From NCBI GenBank assembly GCA_039881145.1, contig JAYKKI010000023.1, positions 7,453,001 to 7,517,000 on the forward strand: a stretch of 64,000 nt of DNA. The letters are read 5' to 3'. Positions within the stretch are counted from its first letter, which is position 1; each line of letters starts with the position of its first letter. This DNA comes from Druceiella hillmani. Lineage: Eukaryota; Arthropoda; Insecta; Lepidoptera; Hepialidae. The notes under the pieces were generated by a model. That model had not been told where the DNA came from. It made no database searches and saw only the letters and a list, made by a program, of their open reading frames with translations. This document shows, one piece after another, positions 1-12,359 of this stretch. The position numbers and the translations under genes are program-made.

Positions 1-215
1 GGATGTAAAGTCTGACGCTCTGGTGTGAGATGGTCCGAACGAAACAAAAATTTATTCGATTGTAAAACAAAAATTACGAAACAAAAATTAATTCGGTATA
101 GTCGAACTTGACAACGAAACAAAAACGAAATCTTCAAGCATGTAACTATTTTTTATTGGTATAGATAATATTTTGATTTTTTAATTTTTTGTCTCTATTT
201 ATATATATATATATA

Positions 216-272
<57 letters not shown>

Positions 273-301
273 GTATATATATCTATATATATATATATAT
301 A
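1..301. repeat. Dispersed repeat with (AT)n tail, copy 1
   Basis: Bases about 110-200 resemble the block at about 13920-14008: both read 'aaatcttcaagca(t/c)gta', then 'tttttattggt', then 'taatat..ttgattt'. In both places the block runs straight into an (AT)n tract, here 200-301, interrupted by a few gt and ct units. The shared flank plus shared tract marks a dispersed repeat family that ends in a microsatellite, not two independent microsatellites. The left end lies outside the window. No coding capacity is seen. Confidence 0.6.
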
Positions 302-424
302 ATAGCTTCGGATTTTGAATTTGAAAACTTCACAAGAAAAAGATTTTCATAGATTGGGATCTATTCAATGAAATAAGATTCCAAAAACCTGTGAATTTTC
401 AATGAAAAATAATTTAAAAAGACA

Positions 425-890
425 ACAAATGGCACATCAAAGATGTTGGTTCGATGGGACAAATGTCATCACGCGATGGTTGTATAATGAGCCAGTATTA
501 ATTCTTTCTACGTGGAATGCCTCTTCATTCTCTGATCAATGTAAACGATAGTCGCCTGGATGCCATCAAACATTACAATGAATTTATGGGTGGTGTTGAT
601 CTCGCCGACAGAATTCTGAGAGCATGTCCTGCTCGCGCACGTACTAGAAAGTGAACTATTCGTTTCATTTCATACATCGTAGATTTAGCAGTTTGTAATG
701 CCTGGTTTCAAATTAGAAATCATCAAGAAAAATGTCACATATCTGCAAAAAATCTCCAGCTGAGGGAAATTATATTAATACTTGGCGAAAATATGTTCTC
801 ACAAAACACCGTATCTTCAGACTCTGTATCTTGCATCGACTATAAAAATCTATTCCCAAACATTCATATCGGAGGAATGGAATAAAACTC
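425..890 (+). pseudogene. piggyBac-type transposase, C-terminal relic
   Basis: This is the decayed end of a piggyBac-superfamily (DDE_Tnp_1_7) transposase, an enzyme for cut-and-paste transposition at TTAA sites. The first readable stretch (about 445-540) gives W-D-x-x-x-V...NEPVLILSTWNASS, like the family's 'W.DNKPV.LLST'. After a frameshift near 545, the frame at about 560-880 reads YNEFMGGVDLADRILRACP, then ARARTRK, an in-frame stop where the family has Trp, then TIRFISYIVDLAVCNAW. The GGVD block with its Asp is the best-known signature of the superfamily. It ends at a stop near 884. The N-terminal two thirds and the terminal inverted repeats are absent, and the (AT)n repeat lies directly upstream. 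With at least one frameshift and one stop it cannot be functional. The superfamily is near certain; the subfamily is not resolved. Confidence 0.85.
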
Positions 891-1270
891 GTGACTTCTG
901 AAAGTATGCGCTACCATAAAGCTGACTATCGCTCGCATCGGTCGCTTATTCTGATGTGCAAAACCGATATAAAAAACCGAAATGCACATGACCACAACTG
1001 CATATTATATCAAATTCCATATATATTTATATAGTATAAAAGAACATAGTTGTTTCTTAGAATTTCACCAAAGAATAGAAATGTTTATATTTTTCTGTTA
1101 ATTTATTTTCTATATTTGTTTAGTTTATATTCCTATGTAGCATTGTTGTGCCATACTAGTTTTGCAAAATTTTGTTGTGATTAATCAAATTGAAGACGAT
1201 TTTAATGTAATTTTATTATACGCGATAATAAACCTTTTTCAGAAACGAAAAGAAACAAGCAAAGAGAAGT

Positions 1271-1573
1271 TGTGTTATACTGCCAGCATATAATCCATAA
1301 ACTAAATAAGTTATCGACTATCGATTAGTTATCATAGATAAAAGGAAAGTTATTTTATTACTTCAACACTCTCACAAAATAGCGTTCCTTAAACAAATGT
1401 TACAGATAAGATCTTGATGTTAATAAATGACGAATATGCTTATACAGAATTACAATTAAACTGGTACAACTAAATATCAAATAGACAAACAATAATTAAC
1501 TCTCACTCAATTAATTAAATGAATAATAACAAATATAATTAAATAACCGTTCTAATAACTGTTCAGTCTTACA
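1271..1573 (-). repeat. Probable 3' LTR of the copia relic
   Basis: Read on the minus strand the block begins TGTAAGACTG and ends near GTATAACACA, the TG...CA ends expected of an LTR. It lies just after a minus-strand purine run (caaaataggaga, 1574-1585) that would serve as the polypurine tract. It also sits about 45 bp downstream of the natural end of the copia RNase H frame. Length is about 300 bp, normal for insect copia elements. I found no second LTR upstream of the element, so the ends rest on the TG/CA dinucleotides and the tract, not on an LTR pair. Confidence 0.5.
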
Positions 1574-1614
1574 TCTCCTATTTTGTTTCTGAGAAACTGA
1601 AATGTGACTCTAAC

Positions 1615-3855
1615 GAAATGAAGCTCTACCAGCTTTAGTAAATAAGTCAGCACATTGCTCTTTAGTACATACATAGTTTAAGTCTATTTGTTTTTCCATA
1701 ATGTTTTATTTAATAAAGTTATCTTTTACGTCTATATGTTTGCATATTTATGATGGTCTGCATTTTTTATTAAACATATAGCACTCTGATTATCAATATT
1801 CAAACACACTGAGTCCTGACTGAATGCACCAATATCACTTAACAATGTTTTAACCCAAATAGCTTCTTTTGTTGCAGAACATGTGGCCATAAATTCGGCT
1901 TCAGTAGTAGACAATGCAAGACTCTGTTGTCGCTCTTAATAAAGACATATCCAGTCATTGGCTTGCGTGTGCATATATCTTTAGCATAATCTGCAAATAT
2001 ACATGAAGTTCGTTCGATTGTGATCCTGTATAATAGAGCCCATAATTATTTGTTTCTTTTAAGTATTTCATTATTTTCTTGACAACATAACAGTGAATGT
2101 GATCATAGTAATTCAAAAATCTACTCACCAGACTGACTCCATACATTATGTCCATTCTACTTACTAGATGCAACAGCGAACCGACTGCCTCTCTGTACTG
2201 AATGTTCTTATCAGGTACCTTGGAACTCGGCTCCAGAACACTATGAGGGTCAACTGAAATGTTGCTGTTATGAGACATATCAAATTTTTTCAGGTTTTCA
2301 GACTTTTCAATTTGCAGACTTTTTAAAAAATTATTCTTCAATTCAGCTATGTCATCATTCAATGAATCTTTTGAGATAGATATTAAGAGACCATCATCTA
2401 CATATAACAATAAATACACTCTTTTGTTATTTACATTTCCAATATATACACATTTATCAGCATGGCTGTTTTTAAAGCCAAAATTATTTAAAAACACTCA
2501 AATTTACTGTTCCAGCATCTTGGCGTATGTTTTAAACTATAAATTGAACGATTAAATTTAAATACTATGTTTGAGGAATCTTTCAAACCTTCTGGTGACT
2601 GCATGCATATGTCTTCATCAATTTCTCCATATAGAAATGCAGTTTTTACGTCAAACTGAGCCATTTCTAGATTGTGTTGAGCAACTTCTGACAATAAGAC
2701 TCAAACTTAATCATATCTGACAGTGGGAGAGAAAGTAGTATATGTAGTACTTGTAGTTATATTTGTATGTATTTCTTTTGAATCAATAGATTTATTTGGT
2801 TCATATACAGATTCATCATCAGAATGATGAAATTCGTCACTTGATTCTGCACTATCATATTAATCTGGTGTATTTTCTAAAGAGTTGTTAACATTTTCAG
2901 TTAAATCAATTTTATCTGAGCCTGGTTTTGATGATGATTCTGACAATAGTACCATAGGATAATTTCTTTTAATTGAGCTTTATACAAAAGTTACATCTCT
3001 GCTGATTACTACTTTCTTAGTCTCACGGCCAATTAGGCTGTATCCTTTAGTCTGTTCACTATAACCATTGAAAAGCATTTTACTTGCCTTTGAGTCCAAT
3101 TTTCTAGATTTCTCCTTAGGAAAATGCACCATTGCCTCAGATTTGAAAATTCTCAGGTGACTGAAATTTAGAACTTTACCAGTCCACATCTGCTCTGGCG
3201 TAGAATATGCTAATGTTCTTGTTGGAGAGCGATTAGTGATATGTACTGCATTCGACACCGCTTCTGCCCAATATTGTTTCTATAATCGAGCATTGAGGAG
3301 CATACATCTGGCTCTTTCTAATAAGGTTCGATTCATTCTCTACGCCAACCCATTTTGTTAGGGAGTATATGGTGCACATGTCAGATGTGTTTTGCACGGT
3401 GCACATGTCAAACATTTTTAGAAAATTCTGTAAATAGCTTAGTGCTATTCTCGAACATTGTCTGTACGAAAAGTTTTAATATTCAAATTCAACAGATTTT
3501 CTACTAGGGCTCTAAAATCTTTGAACATTTCAAAAACATCTGACTTATTATGTAGTAAATAAATGAAAATTTTCTGTCGCAGTCGGTAATGAAGGTTACA
3601 AAGCGGTCTCCTCGTAGGGATGGTACCTCCATTGGTCCACACATCTGAGTGAACCAGTTCCAATTTTTCTGTTGCTCGTGTACCTTCCGAAGAAAATGGA
3701 TTTCTTGTTTGTTTTCCTTCTTGACATGATATGCAGATTACTTTGTCTTCATTTCACAGTTCAACACTTGTATTTTCTGAGAGTTTATTCATATTTTTCA
3801 AGTTCAAGTGTGCTAGTCTCTGGTGCCACAAGTAGAAATCATTGTCTTTAATCAC
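1615..3855 (-). pseudogene. Ty1/copia retrotransposon pol polyprotein relic
   Basis: This decayed copia polyprotein has its domains in family order on the minus strand. The GAG-pre-integrase segment (about 3850-3670) shows LWHQRLAHLN and C-x2-C...GKQTRNPF. The integrase core (about 3663-3290) shows LVHSDVW, SDVFEMFKDF..LVEN and IKTFRTDN, followed by NAVHITNRSPT..TPEQMW and SHLRIF...SRDVTFV (3258-2980). Reverse transcriptase begins near 2690 with QFDVKTAFLYGEIDEDICM and continues with LLLYVDDGLLIS (2497-1955), so the YVDD catalytic box is intact. RNase H follows (about 1914-1620) with STTEAEFMA, DNQSAICLIKN and EQCADLFTKAG. At least five frameshifts or stops separate the segments. The linker between integrase and RT is poorly readable (about 2700-2980). 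Protease and gag are not seen. It encodes reverse transcription and integration functions in intact relatives; this copy is dead. Confidence 0.93.
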
Positions 3856-3859
3856 TGAT

Positions 3860-5500
3860 ATGTATGCTGGAATACTGTAAATCGACTAGGATAGACTTAA
3901 TTTAAATTCCTCTCTATAATTTCTCTGGACCTCAGGAGATTAACGCAGCATTCGTCTTCCTTTAGGGCATGCACGCGGCCTGCTAGTTAGTTTTAAAATT
4001 GACTTTACCTCAGTAAATCCCGATCATAATCAAAAATTATATGTACCATCTGTGGACTGATGTGGATAGCTTGCAATCTTCTGGTTCCATTTTTTGTTTA
4101 TTTTAGTTTTTATGGGACGTAAGTTTAATTTTTTTGGTGGCGTAACTGAAAAGCGAGTTGCATTTTAGAGTTCGAAAATTCGTTTAACCCTATCTTTTTC
4201 TTCGTTCCATTGAGTATTATTAAATAAAATTCATAGTCAATTGGACGTTTCCTTCAGACTTTATATGTTTTAAAATTACGCCTAAGTACGTATTTACATA
4301 CTTACATGCCCATAGACTTAGATCTGCTTATAATTTTTAAGATCTGATTCATGCTTATTCACTAATATTTCTTTTGAAAACACCCTTTTTCCTTTACTTG
4401 AATTGACTTATTGGATGCTAACGCAATACTTTCATTATTTGACAAAAGAACTAACTATATAAGTGACACAAAATCTCAAATAAATGACATTAATAAAAAT
4501 TGGACGCTTATAATTTTTAAGACTGCTTTAATCCTATCGGCTTACACGGCAGACAAGTTGCATTTATATATTTCTTTTGAACCTGCAACCATCTATTCAA
4601 TTGTTTAGTAAATAAAGAAAACTAAAATAAAATTAACGTCAACACTAGAAAAATATTTAGGCTTTCCGCATGAAGATAAGGTTAGAAAAGTAATTAATAG
4701 TATTCATACATATATACTCATATACGTCCCGTCTGGATATAGCATAAGTATGTTTTTTTTCTTACTCAGTTACCCCACGATTGTTTTCAATTTAGAAAAA
4801 ATCAGCTTCAATGGTTATATTATAAAGACCATAACTGTGAAAATTTAGTTTCTTTATCACAGCAAAATTTATTTATATTGAACGCACGACATACATAATC
4901 GCCCCATAATGTCTCCAGACAGCAAAATAAAATATTAGTAAAGATTACGTAAGATCTAGTTAACATTTTCTAAAAATTAGTACCCATATATTTGTGAACA
5001 AAGAAATTAGTTTGCGTGTGATAGCATAAACGTGTCTATTATATACTTTTTAGTTTTGTTCCTCTGTTCTCTGCATTCCAAAAAATATGATGCCACTATT
5101 ATACCACAGATGATCTGGTTAATTATCAGTCTAGTACTAAATAAAATAAATTTGTAATTAGAGACTGTAATGTCATTCACGGATCATTAAAATGACATCG
5201 TAATCAAACAATTTTTTTTTTCAATATTTCAATAAAACTCCACCAACTACATTATAATAGCCTACCAAATCATTAAATTCAGTCCCTCAATTGTTTCTCA
5301 ACGCAGATACAGTCCTAGACATTGAAATGACTGTTAATGTACGTGAGCGCTGGTTGTCTCTGTACAGCAAATTGATAGCCCCAATGGAATAAGATAAAGA
5401 TAAAGTCCATAAAGTCTTAACGGTGATCACTGTGAAAATTTATTACAATGAAAACTTTTAGTTTCTTTCCAATTTTATCACTTTTTAAACCGATCCTTAA
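3860..5500. other. Unrecognised AT-rich sequence beside copia relic
   Basis: The first 300-400 bases may be the remains of the copia gag/protease region, but no CCHC knuckle or DSG/DTG protease motif can be read. The rest holds only short chance open frames. No second LTR, tRNA or repeat was identified. Confidence 0.3.
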
Positions 5501-5549
5501 ATCGGACATTTGTTTCATTGATGCTTCCTCGCTTGCCGGGTGAAAGGTG

Positions 5550-5587
5550 ATGTTCGATCCACGTGGTTTGCTTAATGACGATATTAG
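5550..5587 (+). other. Candidate first coding exon (speculative)
   Basis: An ATG at 5550, with an in-frame stop just upstream, opens a frame reading MFDPRGLLNDDI. It is interrupted after 38 bases by TAG|GTAAGT, a near-perfect splice donor. Joining to the strong acceptor at 8700 would keep the frame open (see 8701-8743). This is suggestive only: such short combinations arise by chance in 64 kb, and I recognise no protein family. Confidence 0.2.
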
Positions 5588-6403
5588 GTAAGTTGTTATG
5601 TTTTGTATTTTCTTGCCTAATCATTGTTATTAAATCGTATATGATAGTTGTTCTCTTGTTAATATAACTCGTGAAAGAAAAATTTTACCATTATTTCATA
5701 ATATCATTATTCAGCTGTTTAAAAACTAACCAATTAACATTCGCCGATTAAACCGCTCGATTACAATTGTCTGTTTTTCACAATTATTCGAAAATGGGTA
5801 TTATTATGAGCTAGTTAGGTTGGGGTTAAATCAAGCCCCAGGTTGAAATGTCGACGTCAAACAGTCGGTCACATCTTCAACTAAATTCAGAAATTAAAAC
5901 ATAAAAAGGTTGTAATCAAGAGCACCAAAATATCTATTTATTCTGAACTCAAAATAAATATTATATAACTTTTATTATTACATAACGAAATCACTTTTCA
6001 TATCTCAATAGATGGATAGAGTCATATAATAAAATGTGCCTGCCACTCATGTCTTTCTAGTATATTCTCAACAACTTTGCTTCTTTCTGTGTTCCTACAA
6101 ATCATTAATTAAAAATCAAACAATCTAACAACTTTTTATAAAATTAAGCAATTTTCTTGATAAAAATTTTCGATGTAAATAAATTGATTACACTGCAAAC
6201 TATCATTTGTTAATATAAACGTTAAATTAAGCAAATGTATAATGAGCTTACCAATAAAACAAAAGCCACCCTTGCAATTTGCTTACTGTCCCAATAAGAT
6301 ATAAAGAACAATAGTGAGGGTCACTTAAGTTCATTTAAGTGAGCACTGAGGTATACCGGCACAACAATGTACTGCCTTAAAATCATCAAACGGATATAAA
6401 GGC

Positions 6404-6670
6404 TTATCGAATGCCGCGTTGAACATTTATTGTTATGAAATCGTAGTCTTTTTCAATTTTCACCCCTTTAACGGGACTTTTATACCAAGCGTTAGTTTCA
6501 GTAGTTCGCACTCGTTTGCTGATCGTAAATAGGTTAGCGATATTGGAAAAGTGCTTAGCGTGGCTATAAAGTGTTGTATAATACATATTTTCATTACATA
6601 CCACCACAGTCAGCAAGAATTTGTCAATAAACGTAACTAGTAATATATGTGTAAAAAATTTATATGGCAT
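6404..6670 (-). CDS. Unrecognised open frame, possible gene or relic fragment
   Basis: This is an 88-codon open frame in AT-rich surroundings. Its second half uses a broad, charged amino-acid mix (ISKRVRTTETNAWYKSPVKG, then IEKDYDFITI) rather than the Phe/Ile/Lys/Tyr-rich content of chance frames nearby. The first third is hydrophobic (roughly residues 4-27) and could be a signal or membrane segment, or simply AT-driven. There is no recognisable domain and no clear neighbours. It could be an exon end or a transposon fragment. I do not recognise the family. Confidence 0.25.
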   Translation of the reverse strand: MPYKFFTHILLVTFIDKFLLTVVVCNENMYYTTLYSHAKHFSNIANLFTISKRVRTTETNAWYKSPVKGVKIEKDYDFITINVQRGIR

Positions 6671-7604
6671 ATTATGGTTTATTTCTCGGTAACTTGAAAT
6701 TGAAAGAAATTCTAAGCTCGTAACATCGCAAAATGTAATAATAGAACGAATAGAACTTTAAAGAACTTGTCTTATATGCGCGATAGACCATGGGACAATG
6801 AAATAATATGTAATTATATTAAAAGGATATACAAGGAATATTTTTTACGCTATTTAAACAGATAAAATTCAACTTAAAAAATTACATGAATAAAACTGCG
6901 AATAGTGATAAGAAATAAACTATAAATAGGAATTTTCATATAAAATGTCAAAATTAATTTCTTCATAGTTAACATCCCCGACCTTTCTCATTTCAAATGT
7001 CATTCTAATACGAAAATTTTTGTTTACTGTGAGAACAATGGCATTTATAGAAATTTATTACCCATACCCATAGATCTAAACGGACGATTTTATATTCTTT
7101 ATTCCGTCAAAATAGACATCGACCAAAAAAATTCACTTTGTTTCGAAGAAAGTGCATAGGTGACAAAATACACTATTGATGTAATAAAAATCTTAAACCG
7201 AGTGGATCAGCTTTCAATTGCTTCTTATATGAATGGCTATATCGTCATTGTTAAAACCATTAAGGTAAAATTTTGAGATACTGATTTATTTTCCTTATTT
7301 TTGAAGAGTTGGCGATAAATGGATTTGAATACATTTGACAGAGAAAATGTCATGAATTTTAAGCAAAATTATCTCTTCAAGTTGACAGGCAAATCTACAA
7401 CAGGACCATCCTATAATTTATCATATATCTATATTTATGTTTGTTAACATATCATCACAATTTAAATGTAATTAAATAACTTTTTCAGCATAAGTTTGAA
7501 CTAAATTACTGAGCTCTAAAAGGCTACGATAAGGACATGAAAAGGAGAAATTTATAAAAGTTTCTGATAGTAACTACAAAAGTCGAATAACAAATAAAAT
7601 CAGT

Positions 7605-7720
7605 TTCATGGGCGTTTGTTAGGAGATTCAGAATATGCCTGCTCTCCTTGCTTATTTAGTCCTGTAATAATAAAAATCACTACAGCTCAAGAATCAAGGT
7701 ATATTAGGGTCCTTGCTGCT
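7605..7720 (+). pseudogene. Harbinger (PIF) transposase fragment
   Basis: About 35 residues match the C-terminal part of the PIF/Harbinger transposase (DDE_Tnp_4, as in HARBI1). They read GRLLGDSEYACSPCLFSPV followed by TTAQESRY, against the family pattern LLGDsGY...P.L..P......T.AE.RYN. The Asp of LLGD is one of the family's catalytic acidic residues and is kept. After this the match fades, and no other part of the protein or terminal repeats can be read on either side. In intact relatives the protein cuts and joins DNA at three-base targets with the help of a Myb-like partner. This is a short fossil. Chance similarity cannot be fully excluded given its length. Confidence 0.5.
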
Positions 7721-7729
7721 TCACATTCT

Positions 7730-8690
7730 TTTAATTCAATTTGCATTCTTTTAATTGCATTGTCATATCAGATTATAGTTTCATTAGTTCATCCTCGTTT
7801 ACTTGCAATAGGTAGACGGGTCTAAGTTGTTAGCAATATCTAAGACGTTATATGTTAATAATAAAATACGCGGAATTTTACCAGTAAATGTCAATAGTGA
7901 GACATTATTGCTGCATTTTAATTTATTTGTGGCGGTTTATTCTTTCTAGAATTTGAGGGTGGACGAGTTTGCACACTCTTTATTATTGCAGCTTTCTGGC
8001 GGATGACCTTAAGATTAAGCTAGATTAATTGTCTGATACATAATATCTTAATCTAACCTAACCTAGGTTAGGCTATTAGATAAGTTTCATTTGCACTTCA
8101 TGTGCATTTAATTTGCACAAATATAAATATGTAAAAAATATAAATTCAATAGTTATTGGGATTATTGTATGCTAGTCACATTCGTTTTTTTAAGTCTTAT
8201 CAGAAATTCAATTTCATCAGTAAAACCCTTTATGTTTTTAGTTACGTAAAAACTCTTATTTTTGGGCACGAATCGTTTACCTTGTTACTTGGTGTGAAAA
8301 ATGTTAGTCTGAAAGCGTCCAGAAAAATTGAACGGTAATTAGAAAATAACATCCACATCCGTCCACATCTAGTTTTAAACGAACAGGCAGAAAGTGATTG
8401 GTTATCATTTCCACTCCCAATATTAATTACATTGTAACAGCATATAAAAGTTATTTGCGCACCTAAGAGAATTTCAATTAGTCGTGAACTAATACAGTTG
8501 CAAAATTTTAAGCATAGGCAGGGCATAGGGGTCTGCCATTTTCAAAGGATTTTCTTGGGTTTGTAATTACTTTAATAGATTCTTACTTCCTTTTAGTCGG
8601 CGGGTTTTGAACAAAAAAATACTTGTTTTTTAATTACAACCACTACATCTTTCGTGGGTTTTTTAAAAAATTTTAATTTTGCTCTTTGTT
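7730..8690. other. Unrecognised sequence with a short TTAGG-type palindrome
   Basis: No gene is recognised. At 8057-8072 is a perfect 16-bp palindrome, cctaacctaggttagg, in which CCTAA-type units on the left face TTAGG-type units on the right. The open frames here (8156-8338 + and 8242-8526 -) overlap one another and have no family signature. Confidence 0.3.
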
Positions 8691-8700
8691 ATTTCCGCAG

Positions 8701-8743
8701 TTGGATTTTATTGGGCTTACTTACTTATTTTACAAGAGCGTGA
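8701..8743 (+). other. Candidate second exon (speculative)
   Basis: The acceptor ttgctctttgttatttccgcag (8679-8700) is unusually strong for this window. Spliced in phase from 5587, the first base completes Ser and the frame continues WILLGLLTYFTRA to a TGA at 8741. The result would be a 26-residue peptide with a polar head and a short hydrophobic segment, reached across a 3.1-kb intron. No family is recognised. It may equally be a chance acceptor with the true partner elsewhere, or no gene at all. Confidence 0.17.
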
Positions 8744-11710
8744 AAAATTAATGGAAATATAATAGAAATGACAATGAATGCATGGTTAACAAATATCCAC
8801 TTGCATCAATAGTTTTACATTTTATTATACAGTACATGTTTTTATTAATCTTACCGACTTTTTTTCTTAAAAACATGTTGTTACACCAAGAATTTTTAAT
8901 AGAAGGATTCACAATGATTGCGATTGTAGCAAGTACACTCATCTAATATTTGATATTTTCATTTTGTTTTTCCTATTGAAACGTTGATCTGACCGACGCT
9001 ATTGAACTTAATATTTTGGTTTCCAATTACAGAACGAAAAACTATTTTTATACATCTTAAAGAAGCGTCCAAAATTATAAAGGAGTTAGTTTAGTAATTT
9101 TTGTTATATTGCAATTAGTGGTTTGAAAAAAAGGATTATTTTCAATAATAAAAACATGATTAAAATATTGATATTATTTTCCTTCGAAATAAATTAATTT
9201 ATTCCTTTACTTATTTTTTTGGTTGTCATAAAGTCAGAGGTACCCAATAGCAATGAACAACAAATAAAGTCAATTCCCCGCGCAAATGAAAATTAACAGC
9301 TACTGTTTTGCGTACATGACGTGGTGACCTTTGTCTACTCTGAAAACATTCACGTGCAGAGATGTATGTGTATAATTATACCCAATTATTTCTAATGTAT
9401 GTGTATTCTTTAAAATGAAGTGGAAAAATATTCGGTTTCAGCTAGACGCTACTCCGTAATACGGATATAAAATCGTGTATTGTTATCTAAATTCGATTTA
9501 GATATCTGTGGTTATAAATGCCTTATATATTCATTTGTTATTGATACACTCTATTCGTAAAAAAAATTTAAAATATTATCAAATGAAATTAACGTGTGAA
9601 CTGAGATAACCCCCAGTTTGTTATAGTAAACTGAATAAAAAATGGTAAGATTTCTTAGATAAAGAGAATCTTATCAAGAGTTTCTACCAACTACTGTCAT
9701 TTCTTCAAGAGTTTAAAATAATTATTAAAAATTACCTACTAAGTATTGGAAGTTATAGATTGTCTCTAGTATTAATGAATTGATATCATCATTAATATCA
9801 TCATTAACATACCAAAGAGGTTTTATTATACGAAACTATAAAGTTTTCGTATCTGTAAATTACAAATATGTATAAAAAAATATTTTGGGATATGAAAGAC
9901 GAATAAGAGATAACTTTAAAAATTGTTGTCTGATGTTTTAGTACTTATCACGTAAAAATTACGCACCCAATTTATATAGAGTTTTTAGAAAAAACCTAGT
10001 CTTTAACTTGAAGTAACATATAGCTTCTATTTCACAGCTATTGGTTCACTCAATGAAAAACGCGAATTTAATATTTTCAAAAATTTATTTACATTAGGTT
10101 GATATAAAAACAACAAAGAAGCGCTTAACTAGCCTCCATACAAACATACCGTAACTATTATCCATAAATTCATAGCTACACTGTCCTCATGAATAGTGTA
10201 TCTATGTACGTCAATAGATGGTACTACGTGTATTTTAAATCACTCAACAAAGTTTTCCACTCGGACATACAATGAAAAAATAGGCGTGACCAGAAATAAC
10301 GTGTAGAAAAAGACTTAAAAAACAACATCGGTACGGTGGTTTAATTACAGTGGTTTGCGCGTACATAGTATGCACGACTAGTGAAAAAGGGATTTTTTTT
10401 CTTCGATAGATTATTGATGAGAAAATAAATAATTAGCGAAAAATTATTATAATTGGATTAATATTGTAATAATTTAAAAATTATAATAATATTTATTTTT
10501 TTTGTTGCATGAGAATAATTATTTATTTGAAATATTAATAAAATTTCTTCAATATAATTTTTAACGCCATCTATATAATCGATGTCATTTTAAGACGTGG
10601 ACGTCCGTCAAATGGTCACACAATTTCATATTTGTTAATGTAGTAACCAGCATATAGAGGGCGCTTACTTGTTTCAATTTATGTTTGTGTGTGGCTTGCA
10701 ATGTTTTTTTCAGTGCCAGCGTCATTGGACTGAATTTTTTAATGTAAGTGTAGAATAATTTGTAATGTGCAGAAATTTCCCGAAGAATATATTTCGTTCC
10801 AATAATTTAGTTTGAAAATTGTTAAATGGTTTTTTGCTATTAGCACGCATATTTGTTCAGAGAATTTTTTCCGTTAGTCTTTTTTAAGTCCTTCACCAAA
10901 AACACACCAGTTCTGCCTCATGTCAAGGAGTGGAATAAAATGTGTTGTGAACGTATGGGTGGAAATAGCAGAGAGGCCACTAGAAAAAAATAATTTCTAA
11001 CCTTTATATTCATTGAAATCTGACAGAACATATTGTCTAATTAAATAAATTGTAAAAGAAAAAATATTAAACAAAATAATTGTTGCTGACTAAAGAAAAT
11101 AAAATATCTACTCTTTACCATTTCTCACGACTAACGAAAATTCACCAGAGTTCAACAATGCTCACAGCAAGAATGTCCAATTAAAATTTCTTGTTCTTTA
11201 AAACTATTACGTAAAACTTCTACGGTAAAGATGTACAATTAAATAACCTTTCAATAATCAAAGAGAATTTTAATAATAATACGTTTGACTTTAAATTGAT
11301 TAATTTGAAGAATTTAGTCAGGATTCAGAAAAATATATTTTAGCATTCGTGTCAGCTTTAGTATTAAACTGAAAGCGAATTTTGAAAGATTTTTAATAGA
11401 AACTTTGAACGATGATTTTTCATTCTTTGATATGCCTTTGACGTGTATGTATATATTTTGTTATCTTTATTGTTTCCAAATATTATGCGGCTTTTTACTA
11501 TTCTGAAATCTTCGCCTTTTTAAATGTTTATTTTGGTATTAAAGATCAGATTTATCATATTTCACGATTAGTAAGATTCCTTCTTAATTAGATACTTCAT
11601 CTTTATAAAATTGATAATTTTTATGAAGCTGCTTACCTCTAGCTTTATTTTATTTTATCATTAATAAAACATTAAATGAAAGAAAATATTTCAGAATTAC
11701 GTCCCCATAA
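8744..11710. other. Non-coding AT-rich stretch, nothing recognised
   Basis: I see no protein-family match, tRNA or structured repeat. A pair of splice-like signals around 10711-10740 (a polypyrimidine-CAG followed 30 bases later by GTAAGTG) would define only a microexon and has no support from a reading frame. Confidence 0.4.
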
Positions 11711-11714
11711 TTTA

Positions 11715-12355
11715 TCATAAAACATGGATCGGGATGATATCATTTCCGACTATACGTGTAACGTTATGTAATACACATCAATTACATCGCATAAAACACT
11801 TTATAATTATGTATATAACATCACGGTACTTATAATAACACGTATCCAATCAAGATTTACATAAACTTTGAAAGGTTTTAACAGAATTGCCGCCTAGTGA
11901 CGGAATCTCGGACCGTCCGCAAAATTCGCGTGTCCTTTTACGTTGAGCATTGCTTGAGTTTTTTAGGAAGGCGGTAAAAAATCTACATCTTTGTTTCTTT
12001 GCATCGTAAATAGAATACTAAATATAGAAAATGTTACCACAAATAGATCCCCACACTTACAAATACTGTGGCGTTACTTGTTATAAAGTATAAACCAGAA
12101 TGATATCATTTCAAACTATGCACATAACTTTACGTAATGCACATCAATAACGTTGTGCAATGCACTTCGTTAATATGTAAAAATATATAACACGTGTCAA
12201 GTCAATATTTACGTGAATATAGAAACATTATTCAAAATCTCTGGCGAACGGCGCTTGAACCGCCTGCCCAAATTTAAATCACGTAAGCATACATATACTA
12301 ATACATTGCGTCGCTGCCCTCGGTAATTTTCGGAGACCGATAAAAGGTTGTTGAT
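11715..12355 (+). repeat. Diverged tandem duplication, about 360-bp unit
   Basis: Two neighbouring blocks align along most of their length: about 11730-11990 and about 12090-12355. Shared anchors are 'gatgatatcattt', then a cgta..gtaatgcacatcaat string, 'aacacgt(a/g)tc', and a moderately GC-rich end containing 'cgcct'. The offset is about 360 bp. Divergence is high, roughly a quarter of positions by eye. No open frame is shared. It may be an old tandem duplication or two copies of one small element inserted head to tail. Confidence 0.6.
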
Positions 12356-12359
12356 ATTA

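Noticed and set aside
10711..10741. Possible 30-base microexon between a good acceptor and GTAAGTG
   Set aside because: No flanking exon or reading frame supports it; isolated splice-like signals are common at this scale.
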